The notes beneath the pieces were generated by a model. The model saw nothing but the letters and a program-made list of their open reading frames with translations. It was not told the DNA's origin and made no database searches. Position numbers and translations under genes: made by a program. Below are positions 14,226 through 19,978 of a stretch of DNA of 19,978 nucleotides, piece after piece. The DNA lies in the NCBI GenBank assembly GCA_044869915.1, contig JBIOYB010000579.1, positions 1 through 19,978 of the forward strand, in the 5' to 3' direction. The stretch's first letter is position 1; each line of letters begins with the position of its first letter. This DNA is from Allorhizocola sp044869915 (GTDB taxonomy: Bacteria > Actinomycetota > Actinomycetes > Mycobacteriales > Micromonosporaceae).

Positions 14226-14247
14226 GAGGCACAGCCTGCCATAGGGT
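14219..14247 (+). promoter_or_regulatory. Leaderless promoter of the pterin dehydratase gene
   Basis: GCGACA (14219-14224, 4/6 to TTGACA), 17-bp spacer, TAGGGT (14242-14247), then exactly 6 nt to ATG 14254. The -35 overlaps the globin start codon. Confidence 0.6.
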
Positions 14248-14253
14248 GGGTCT

Positions 14254-14541
14254 ATGGCGTTGTTGGAGGACGACGAGATTCAGGCCGCGCTGGCCGGGTT
14301 GGACGGCTGGTCGGGCGGGAGCGATGGGATCACGCGCACGGCCGAGCTGGCGAGCTTCCCGCAGGCGATCGAAGTGGTCGACCAGGTGGCGGTGATCGCC
14401 GAGGACCTGGACCACCATCCCGACATCGACATCCGCTGGCGCACGCTGACCTTCACGTGTGCGACGCACTCCGAGGGCGGCGTGACCGAGCGGGACATCG
14501 ACCTCGCGCGCAGGATCAATCGGGTGATCGACGAAGCCTGA
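14254..14541 (+). CDS. 4a-hydroxytetrahydrobiopterin dehydratase (pterin-4a-carbinolamine dehydratase)
   Basis: 95 aa, the normal size of PCD/DCoH proteins. It dehydrates 4a-hydroxytetrahydropterin to recycle the cofactor of aromatic amino-acid hydroxylases. The family active-site pattern is complete: Glu-x3-His-His-Pro in EDLDHHPDIDIRW, Trp following five residues later, His nine residues on in CATHSEGG, and Asp eight residues after that in TERDID. No hydroxylase gene is adjacent. In some bacteria such stand-alone proteins work in pterin/molybdopterin or folate metabolism instead, so the cellular pathway is open. Confidence 0.95.
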   Translation: MALLEDDEIQAALAGLDGWSGGSDGITRTAELASFPQAIEVVDQVAVIAEDLDHHPDIDIRWRTLTFTCATHSEGGVTERDIDLARRINRVIDEA

Positions 14542-14560
14542 GCCGCATTCACGCAGCGGC

Positions 14561-14599
14561 CGGGCTCGGACCGCTGGCGCAGGCTCGGGCTCGGACCGC
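14561..14599. repeat. 14-bp direct repeat in a convergent spacer
   Basis: CGGGCTCGGACCGC occurs at 14561-14574 and 14586-14599. CAGCGG/CCGCTG (14554-14576) forms a small stem-loop across the first copy that may act as a weak terminator for the dehydratase. The rest of 14600-14650 shows nothing clear. Confidence 0.5.
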
Positions 14600-14650
14600 C
14601 GACGCGGCCGACCCCCGGCCACGCAAGAGCACGGCTGGGCCCGAAGAAAC

Positions 14651-15289
14651 CTAAGCCCGGACCATGCGCAGGGCGAATTCGCAGAACGTCTCGGCGACCT
14701 GCTCGCGCGTGTAGGCCTGATCGGGGCCGAACCAGCTGGCTACTCGCAAGCCCATCGAGGCCATCGCCGTACCCGCCAAAATCTCGTCGACCGCTTGAAA
14801 CTCGCCGGTCTGGACGCCGTGGCGCAGCACCCCATACAACAGCTGGCGCCCTTGCTCGCGCAGGGTGAGCGCGGGAGCCGCCTTCAGCGGGGACAGCGCG
14901 TGCAGCTCGTTGTTGGCCACGACGGCCAGCAGCGGGAAGTCGGTGTGCGAGTAGACGTTGGCCCGCATGAGCGCGGTGAGCTGCTCGGTCGCGGTCGGGC
15001 CGGCCCCGGCGAGCGCGTGCTGCAGTGCGTTGAAGTGACCCACGTGGCCCAACGAGACCAGCTCGGCGAGCAGGTCCTCTTTGGACGGATAGTGCGACAG
15101 GAGCGTGGCCGAGTGGACGTCGGCGCGCTTGGCCACGTCGCGCAGGGATGTGCCGTGGAAACCGTATTCTGCGAACAGGCCGAGCGACGCGCGCAGGATC
15201 CGGCCGCGACTGCCGGGCGGGGTGACGCCTGTGGGGAGCTCGGGTCTGACCGCCGTCAGCCTGCGCGGCTCCCAGGTCGCCGTGGTCAT
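14651..15289 (-). CDS. TetR-family transcriptional regulator
   Basis: 212 aa. The N-terminal TetR DNA-binding domain lies at about residues 28-75: RILRASLGLFAEYGFHGTSL, then RDVAKRADVHSATLLSHYPSKEDLL. The C-terminal 130 residues are the ligand/dimer domain of a type I do not assign. A 25-residue basic, Pro-containing N-terminal extension precedes the HTH. The ATG overlaps the stop of the HIT gene (ATGA), so it is the second gene of a HIT-tetR operon divergent from a two-component system. Its target may be its own operon or the divergent promoter; no operator was identified. Confidence 0.92.
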   Translation of the reverse strand: MTTATWEPRRLTAVRPELPTGVTPPGSRGRILRASLGLFAEYGFHGTSLRDVAKRADVHSATLLSHYPSKEDLLAELVSLGHVGHFNALQHALAGAGPTATEQLTALMRANVYSHTDFPLLAVVANNELHALSPLKAAPALTLREQGRQLLYGVLRHGVQTGEFQAVDEILAGTAMASMGLRVASWFGPDQAYTREQVAETFCEFALRMVRA

Positions 15290-15690
15290 TGCGCGATCCT
15301 ACGCCGGATCTCCTCCGCGACGCGAATATGGGCGTCAATGGATGCGGGCGGGGCGTCGAGCGTGACACCCGGGGTGAGCAGGTCGTTGGGCGCGAGGTTG
15401 AGGTGCAGGTGCGGCACGCGGTCGCCGAACACGTACACGTAAATCTTGTCGGCGCCCGTCGCCGCCCTGATGGCGCTCGTGCAGCGGGCGAGGACACCGC
15501 CGAGGGACGCGGCCTCCGGGCCGTCGAGGTCGGTGATGAACGGGATGTGCCGGTGCGGCTCCAGGTGGGCGAATCCGGTGATGGCCCCGCGCCGCACGAC
15601 CGACAGCCGCCACAGGTCGTCCTGCCACACGCGAGTCCGCTCGAAGAAGGCGTCGGCGTCGGTGACCCGGCACAACAGGCAATCCTTCAC
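15286..15690 (-). CDS. HIT-family (histidine triad) protein with an altered triad
   Basis: 134 aa. HIT proteins are nucleotide hydrolases or transferases. Visible features: an N-terminal CxxC (DCLLC) typical of zinc-bearing HIT proteins, the RHIPFITDL segment (about 47-55), and VPHLHLNLAPN (about 92-102) at the triad position. There the pattern His-x-His-x-His reads His-Leu-His-Leu-Asn, so the first two His are present and the third is Asn. GTG 15690 is preferred over GTG 15699, because the -10 TACCGT (15698-15703) covers the latter and lies 7 nt before the former. Overlaps tetR by 4 bp. Substrate unknown. Confidence 0.83.
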   Translation of the reverse strand: MKDCLLCRVTDADAFFERTRVWQDDLWRLSVVRRGAITGFAHLEPHRHIPFITDLDGPEAASLGGVLARCTSAIRAATGADKIYVYVFGDRVPHLHLNLAPNDLLTPGVTLDAPPASIDAHIRVAEEIRRRIAQ

Positions 15691-15697
15691 CCCACAC

Positions 15698-15707
15698 ACG
15701 GTAGTGT
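15698..15707. promoter_or_regulatory. Overlapping divergent -10 elements
   Basis: Minus strand TACCGT (15698-15703) lies 7 nt before GTG 15690. Plus strand TAGTGT (15702-15707) lies 6 nt before GTG 15714. The two hexamers share the TA at 15702-15703, so the HIT and histidine kinase promoters cannot easily be used at once. Confidence 0.55.
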
Positions 15708-15713
15708 GCGGCC

Positions 15714-16817
15714 GTGGGGCTTGAGGTGGCGCTGTGGCGCGCGGTCGCGGTGTACCGGGTGGCCGCGCTCGGCTACGCGATCGCGCTGCTCCTCACGCAC
15801 GCCCCGACATATCACCGCGTGTGGCTGGCGTGGACGACGATCGGTGTGATGGCGCTGTGGACCATCGCGGCGGCTGTGCTCTATCGCGATCCCGGCCGCC
15901 GCGGCTGGCCCCTGCTGGTCGCCGACATGGTGGTCACCCTGGGATGTCTGCTTTCCACGATTTGGGTGGTACCGGCGGACAACCTCGGCCACGGGGCGTC
16001 CACACTGCCCATGGCGTGGGTCGCGGCCCCCGTGCTCGCGTGGGCCATCTATGGCGGCAGGCGCTGGGGCGCCACCGCCGCGCTGCTCGTGGGCGCGACC
16101 GATCTGCTGATCCGGGGCCGGCTCAACACGGTGACCATCAACGCGACCGTGCTGCTGCTCCTGGCCGGGTTCGTGGTCGGCTATCTGGTGCGGCTCGCGA
16201 TCGACGCCGAGGACCGCATGCAGCACGCGGTCGAGCTGGAGGCCGCGACCCGCGAGCGGGAGCGGCTCGCCCGCGGCATCCACGATTCGGTGCTGCAGGC
16301 GCTCGCGCTCATCACACGCCGCGCGGAGCGCATCGGCGGGGAGGCTGTCGAGCTGGGGCGGCTCGCGGCCGAGCAGAGCGAGGCGCTGCGGGCGCTCGTG
16401 AGCGTACGGAAACAGGTGTTGCGCAACGGCATGACCGATCTGCGCGAGCGGCTCGGCACGCTCGCCTCGCCGCAGGTGTCGCTCGCGTTCCCGGCGGAGG
16501 CCGTGCTGTTGCGCGATGATGTGGCCACGGAGGTCACGGCGGCGGTGGCGTCCGCAGTGGACAATGTGAAGGTCCATTGTGGACCTTCCGCGCGGGCTTG
16601 GGTGCTGGTGGAGGACGAGGGGGCGACGGTGACGGTGACCATCCGCGACGACGGGCCGGGCATGCCCGACAGGCGGCTCGAGGAGGCCGCGCGGGCCGGG
16701 CGGCTCGGTGTGCAGCAGTCGATCCGGGGGCGCATGCGCGACATCGGCGGGCAGGCGGTCATCACCAGCCGCCTGGGCGAGGGCACCGAGGTCGAGTTGA
16801 GGGTGCGCCGTTCATGA
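15714..16817 (+). CDS. Sensor histidine kinase, NarL-partner type (HisKA_3)
   Basis: 367 aa. The N-terminal half (about 10-160) has four to five transmembrane helices with little extracytoplasmic loop, like the DUF5931-type sensor of MacS-like actinobacterial kinases. The dimerisation/phosphoacceptor helix is RERERLARGIHDSVLQALALI, with the autophosphorylated His at residue 190. The HATPase_c domain (about 270-365) has the N-box NVKVHCG (Asn284), the G1 box DDGPGMP (about 312-318) and a GRLGVQQSIRGR segment. The GTG start is fixed by TAGTGT 6 nt upstream. Its TGA overlaps the regulator ATG (ATGA). Signal unknown; an intramembrane or envelope stimulus is inferred from the small loops. Confidence 0.9.
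   Translation: MGLEVALWRAVAVYRVAALGYAIALLLTHAPTYHRVWLAWTTIGVMALWTIAAAVLYRDPGRRGWPLLVADMVVTLGCLLSTIWVVPADNLGHGASTLPMAWVAAPVLAWAIYGGRRWGATAALLVGATDLLIRGRLNTVTINATVLLLLAGFVVGYLVRLAIDAEDRMQHAVELEAATRERERLARGIHDSVLQALALITRRAERIGGEAVELGRLAAEQSEALRALVSVRKQVLRNGMTDLRERLGTLASPQVSLAFPAEAVLLRDDVATEVTAAVASAVDNVKVHCGPSARAWVLVEDEGATVTVTIRDDGPGMPDRRLEEAARAGRLGVQQSIRGRMRDIGGQAVITSRLGEGTEVELRVRRS
16568..16588. repeat. Intragenic inverted repeat with 9-bp perfect arms
   Basis: GAAGGTCCA (16568-16576) and TGGACCTTC (16580-16588) flank a 3-nt loop inside the kinase N-box codons. The centre, TCCATTGTGGA, also belongs to the palindrome family at 2582, 12019 and 16551. Confidence 0.8.
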
Positions 16818-17461
16818 CGACACGTGTGCTGGTAGTCGACGACCATCCGATGTGGCGCGAGGGTGTGGCGCGCGACCTGACCGAGGCGGGCTACGACGTG
16901 ATCGCGGCCGTGGGCGAGGGCCCGCAGGCGCTGCGGATCGGGCGTTCGCTGCGGCCCGACGTGGTCGTGCTCGACCTGCAGCTGCCGGACATGTCCGGTG
17001 TGGACATCATCCGCGGTCTGATCGGCACCGACCCGGGCATGCGCATCCTCGTGCTGTCGGCCAGCGCCGAGCACCAGGACGTGCTCGACGCGGTCAAGGC
17101 CGGCGCGCTGGGCTATCTGGTGAAGTCGGCGGGGCGGGAGGAGTTCCTGGACGCGGTGCGCCGCACGGCCGAGGGCGACGCCGTGTTCACGGCCGGCCTC
17201 GCCGGGTTGGTGCTGGGCGAATACCGGCGCTTGGCGGCCGCGCCCGCCACGACCGAGGAGACGCCACGGCTCACCGAGCGCGAGACTGAGGTGCTCAGGC
17301 TGGTCGCCAAGGGGTTGTCCTATCGTCAGATCGCCGAGCGGCTCGTGCTCTCGCACCGGACCGTGCAAAACCACGTACAGAACACGCTGCGCAAGCTGCA
17401 GCTGCACAACCGGGCCGAGCTCGTGCGCTATGTCATCGAGCAGGGCCTCGAAGACGACTGA
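16814..17461 (+). CDS. NarL/FixJ-family response regulator
   Basis: 215 aa. The receiver domain (about 4-120) has the acidic pair VVDDH (Asp9/Asp10), phosphoacceptor Asp54 in VVLDLQLPDMSG and Lys104 in GYLVKSA. A LuxR-type HTH covers about 148-212: LTERETEVLRLVAKGLSYRQI, then LSHRTVQNHVQNTLRKLQLHNR. The start overlaps the kinase stop, so the pair is translationally coupled. It is probably activated by the kinase at 15714. The 3' end overlaps the remnant of a convergent regulator pseudogene by about 29 bp. Similar in order and architecture to MacRS of Streptomyces, but the regulon cannot be read from the sequence. Confidence 0.95.
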   Translation: MTTRVLVVDDHPMWREGVARDLTEAGYDVIAAVGEGPQALRIGRSLRPDVVVLDLQLPDMSGVDIIRGLIGTDPGMRILVLSASAEHQDVLDAVKAGALGYLVKSAGREEFLDAVRRTAEGDAVFTAGLAGLVLGEYRRLAAAPATTEETPRLTERETEVLRLVAKGLSYRQIAERLVLSHRTVQNHVQNTLRKLQLHNRAELVRYVIEQGLEDD

Positions 17462-18478
17462 CCATCATCTCGCCAAAGTCCGTGCGCCGGTAGAGGACGC
17501 TGCGCCCGCTGCGGGCCCGCTGCACGAGCCCCGCCCGGAGCAGCACCGCCAGGTGGTCGCCGACCGCGCCCGTCGCGAGGCCGAACGCGTGGGCGAGCTG
17601 GGTCGTGCTGGCCGGCTCGGCGAGCCCGACCAGCAGGCGGGCGCGCGAGTTGCCGATCAGTTCGGCCAGCACATCGGCCGCGGGGTCGAGGCCGGCCGCG
17701 ATGCCATGATCCTGGCGCGGGCGAAGCAACGCGCGGGCGGCGTCGCCGGAAGGCAGCAGGTGCGTCGCGATCCCGCGCGCCGGGTAGATGATCGCCTTGG
17801 GTCACGGCTCCTCGTAGTGCGTGGACACCTGCGGCCAGATGTACACCGACGGCACGAACAGCAAACCGTTGCCGCCCAACGAGATCCGATCGATAGGATA
17901 TCTGCCGGACAGCTCGATGCGGCCGTCGCGCCAGCTCACACGCTTGTGCAGGCCGTCGAGCGCGCCGGCCCAGCCGGAGCGGCCGAGCTCGCCCGAGCGG
18001 TGCACGACATCGTGCTCGCAGATCGCGCGCAGCCGCGGCCATTGCCCGGCGAGCAGCGCGTGCCAGGCCCGCTCGAGCGTCGCGGCCAGGCGCCCGACCA
18101 CTTCCGGCGAGTCGAGGATCGCCAGCACGGCCGGGTCGGAGCACGGGCGCAGGCGCAGACTCTCGGCGATCTCGGCACGGGCGACGGGCAGCGGCGTGGC
18201 GCGCATGGTCTGCAGGTCGTCGGCGATGGACTGCGCCATGCCCCTGGTCGGCGGCGGTGCCAGGAAACTCGGGCCGTAGCGCGGCGCGAACAGCGCGGTG
18301 AGCGCGTCGAGATCGGTGTGCGGGCGCAAGGCCTCGAACGCGGGCCGAAGATGCTCGACCTTCGCCGCGCCCGTGGTCGAAGCCCGCGAGGCGGCGCAGC
18401 AGGTTTTCGAGCTCGAACAGCGGCGAGAGCCAACCGCGTGCGCAGCAGGTCGTCGGCGTTCACCTCGAACCTCAGCAC
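17433..18478 (-). pseudogene. Broken ArsR-type winged-helix regulator (DUF5937 type), three lesions
   Basis: Conceptual reconstruction gives one protein across three frames. GTG 18478 starts LRFEVNADDLLRTRL, then a frameshift near 18425-18431 is needed to continue as LSPLFELENLLRRLAGFDHG. A second near 18362-18375 leads to AKVEHLRPAFEALRPHTDLD. That frame runs on through a ~175-aa middle domain to HYEEP, where TGA (17802-17804) interrupts. The same frame then resumes as PKAIIYPARGIAT and ends in an ArsR-like HTH (IGNSRARLLVGLAEPASTTQ, AVGDHLAVLLRAGLVQRARS, RSVLYRRT). From memory of the family, Trp occupies the stop position (TGG to TGA). Such regulators usually sit divergent to an MFS gene, as here. 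The promoter is still intact. Sequencing error could explain one frameshift but hardly all three lesions. Confidence 0.85.
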
Positions 18479-18484
18479 GCCCCG

Positions 18485-18490
18485 ACCTTA
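18485..18490 (-). promoter_or_regulatory. Preserved leaderless -10 of the regulator pseudogene
   Basis: TAAGGT on the minus strand lies exactly 6 nt before GTG 18478. It supports that GTG as the original start. Confidence 0.5.
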
Positions 18491-18543
18491 CGCCTATTGC
18501 CGAAACAATCGCCCGCTCGCTCAGTAACGGCGAGCCTCATCGT
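18491..18543. other. Divergent intergenic region, regulator remnant to MFS
   Basis: ATTG (18496-18499) and CAAT (18506-18509) form a short inverted repeat spaced by 6 nt, a possible operator remnant. TAACGG (18525-18530) is a weak -10 candidate for the MFS gene, 13 nt from its GTG. Confidence 0.35.
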
Positions 18544-19767
18544 GTGACCACTTATTCCGAGGTGTTCGCTGTGCCGGCGTTCCGGATCCTGTTCGTGAGC
18601 CGGTCGCTCGCGATCGGCGCCGACACGCTGCGCATCGTCGCCCTGTCCGTGCTCGTCTACACGCTCACCGGCTCGCCGCTGCTGTCGGCGATCACGTTCG
18701 GGATCGGGTTCCTGCCGCAGGTGCTGGGCGGCATGCTGCTCGGCTCGCTGGCCGACCGGCTCCGGCCGCGCCCGCTCATCGCCTGCGGTTATCTGCTCGA
18801 GTGCGCGGCCGCGCTCGCGCTGGCCGCCATCGCCATGCCGATCGGGGCGAGCCTGGCCATCGTGGCGGCCATCGGCGCGCTCATGCCCGTCTTCGGCGGC
18901 GCGTCCAGCCGGGTGATCGCGGACGTGCTCACCGGCGACGCCTATGTGCTGGGCCGTTCGGTCTCCGGCATGGCGGCGGGCGCGGCCCAGGTGGTCGGGC
19001 TCGCGTTCGGCGGGCTGGCCATCGGCGCCATCGGCCCGCGCCGCGCCCTGCTCGCGGCGGCCGCGTGCCACGCCATCGCCGCGCTGATCGTCCACTTCGG
19101 ACTGCCGTCCATCCCACCCGTCCCGCCCGGCCAGGAGGGCGGGGCGGTCCGCCAGAGCTGGGTGGTCAACGCGCGGCTGCTGGCCGACCGCGAGACGCGC
19201 CGGCTGCTGCTGGTCCAATGGTTGCCGCCGGCGTTCGTCGTGGGGGCCGAATCGCTGGTCGTGGCCTACAGCGCGCTGCGCGGGTTCCCGGCGGGCGCGG
19301 CCGGGACGCTGATGGCCTGCATGCCGGCCGGGATGCTGCTCGGCAACCTGGTCATCGGCCGGTTCGTCGCGCCCGCGACGCGCACCCGGCTCGTGGCCCC
19401 GCTGATCGCGCTGCTCGGCGGGCCGGCTATGGCGCTCGCGCTGGATCCGCCGCAGGTCCTGGCCGGTGGGCTGCTGCTGCTCTGCGGCGCCGGGTTTGGA
19501 TACACCCTGGGGATCCAGAAAAGATTTCTCGACGCTCTCCCGGAAGCCGGCCGCGGCCAGGCGTTTGGCCTGCTGTCGATGGGTTTGATGACGATGCAGG
19601 GCATCGGCCCGCTGGTCTTCGGCGCGGTGGCCCAGGGCGCCGGGATCAGGGCGGCGATGGTCGCCGCCGGCGGCGCGGCGCTTGTTTCCGCCATCGTGTG
19701 GGGGGCGCGGGAGCGCGGCGCGACACCTGTTTCTGAAAAGACGCTCGTTTCCGACCGACTTTCCTGA
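18544..19767 (+). CDS. MFS transporter, drug-efflux type
   Basis: 407 aa with about 12 hydrophobic helices in two halves separated by a cytoplasmic loop around residues 185-215. The N-terminal half has SRSLAIGADTLRIVALSVLV in helix 1 and GGMLLGSLADRLRPRPLIACG, matching the loop 2-3 GxLaDRxgRR-type motif (GSLADRLRPR). The layout is that of actinobacterial MFS efflux proteins that pair with ArsR/DUF5937 regulators. GTG 18544 is chosen because it starts TTYSEVFAVPAFRILF, typical for the family. Upstream in-frame codons are antisense to the regulator remnant. Intact to the stop. With the neighbouring regulator broken it may be constitutively expressed. Substrate unknown. Confidence 0.88.
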   Translation: MTTYSEVFAVPAFRILFVSRSLAIGADTLRIVALSVLVYTLTGSPLLSAITFGIGFLPQVLGGMLLGSLADRLRPRPLIACGYLLECAAALALAAIAMPIGASLAIVAAIGALMPVFGGASSRVIADVLTGDAYVLGRSVSGMAAGAAQVVGLAFGGLAIGAIGPRRALLAAAACHAIAALIVHFGLPSIPPVPPGQEGGAVRQSWVVNARLLADRETRRLLLVQWLPPAFVVGAESLVVAYSALRGFPAGAAGTLMACMPAGMLLGNLVIGRFVAPATRTRLVAPLIALLGGPAMALALDPPQVLAGGLLLLCGAGFGYTLGIQKRFLDALPEAGRGQAFGLLSMGLMTMQGIGPLVFGAVAQGAGIRAAMVAAGGAALVSAIVWGARERGATPVSEKTLVSDRLS

Positions 19768-19811
19768 GCGGCGCTCGTCACTGTCATCGCGTCGTAGCTG
19801 CAGAAACACAG

Positions 19812-19978
19812 CACCATGACACACGTTCCCCACCGACCACCCGAGCCACACCCGCCCCCGCCACCCCGCCGCAACCGCAACCCGCCGCAACCGCAACCGC
19901 AGCCGCAGAACACGCCACCATCACGCACGTTCCCGACCGACCACCCCGAGCCACACCCGCCCCGACAACCCGCCGCAG
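19812..19978. repeat. Imperfect ~104-bp tandem repeat, truncated at the window end
   Basis: The segment beginning CACCATGACACACGTTCCC (19812) recurs in diverged form from 19916 (CACCATCACGCACGTTCCC), offset 104 bp. Both copies continue through GACCACC, GAGCCACACCCGCCC and CCCGCCGCA. A CCGCAA-rich tract (about 19870-19905) sits between. The second copy runs off the window. Confidence 0.75.
19816..19978 (+). CDS. Possible proline-rich protein, partial (runs off the end)
   Basis: ATG 19816 opens a frame without stops to the window end, with a Pro/His/Gln/Arg-rich product (PPEPHPPPPPR, NPPQPQPQPQN, PEPHPPRQPAA). There is no ribosome-binding site, and TAGCTG is not well placed as a -10. The frame may simply be open because of the biased repeat composition. 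No function can be inferred. Confidence 0.25.
   Translation, partial: MTHVPHRPPEPHPPPPPRRNRNPPQPQPQPQNTPPSRTFPTDHPEPHPPRQPAA

Noticed and set aside
18472..19896. Long minus-strand frame opposite the MFS gene
   Set aside because: His/Arg/Gln-rich product without hydrophobic or domain structure; shadow of the MFS coding strand.
19266..19928. Minus-strand Cys/Gly-rich ORF at the right end
   Set aside because: The Cys-Gly pattern is the translation of the CCGCAA-rich repeat on the other strand, and the rest is antisense to the MFS gene.
1..19978. tRNA, rRNA, CRISPR array, insertion sequence or phage genes
   Set aside because: No cloverleaf, repeat-spacer array, transposase/integrase motif or phage structural gene was seen; the amidase resembles endolysins but has no phage neighbours.

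Overview
The window is high-GC DNA with tightly packed genes, frequent 4-bp stop/start overlaps (ATGA or GTGA), GTG starts and start codons that mostly lack a Shine-Dalgarno sequence. Together with the families present (golvesin-C amidase, PadR plus a short-prefix membrane protein, a MacS-type histidine kinase, a DUF5937-type ArsR regulator next to an MFS pump), this points to the chromosome of a filamentous actinomycete. A Pseudonocardiales-like host is a guess. I see no rRNA, tRNA, IS element, prophage, CRISPR array or complete biosynthetic cluster. Layout from the left: (1) 1-1201, a minus-strand pair of a 55-aa signal-peptide mini-gene whose stop overlaps the start of a peptidoglycan amidase, ending in a hairpin. 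(2) 1276-5114, plus strand: a GNAT acetyltransferase, then a MacA/MacB-like tripartite ABC export operon (lipoprotein adaptor, ATPase, permease) joined by GTGA overlaps. (3) 5185-8645, a minus-strand operon: a 23-aa upstream ORF, a large polytopic membrane protein, a PadR regulator and a second membrane protein. A perfect 14-bp palindrome lies over its promoter. (4) 8851-9717, a PAPS-dependent sulfotransferase, convergent with (5) 9867-11084, an ATP-grasp ligase. (6) 11376-13586, a secreted subtilisin-like protease with two near-identical P domains. (7) 13749-14541, a group II truncated hemoglobin divergent from a pterin-4a-carbinolamine dehydratase. (8) 14651-15690, a HIT-family protein and a TetR regulator (minus), divergent from 15714-17461, a NarL-type two-component system. 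(9) 17433-18478, a broken ArsR-type regulator gene divergent from an MFS exporter (18544-19767). (10) 19812-19978, a diverged ~104-bp tandem repeat with a proline-rich reading frame running off the end. The main cross-cutting observation is that nearly every transcription unit begins with a -10 hexamer of form TANNNT placed 6-8 nt before an ATG or GTG, so most first genes appear to be transcribed without a 5' leader. This pattern also decides several starts and exposes two tiny first ORFs (999-1166 and 8538-8609) that hand over to the next gene through overlapping stop/start codons. The other notable signals are the PadR-operon palindrome, the three-lesion regulator pseudogene beside an intact MFS pump, an overlapping divergent promoter at 15698-15707, and a recurring odd-length palindrome TCCACWGTGGA inside coding regions.
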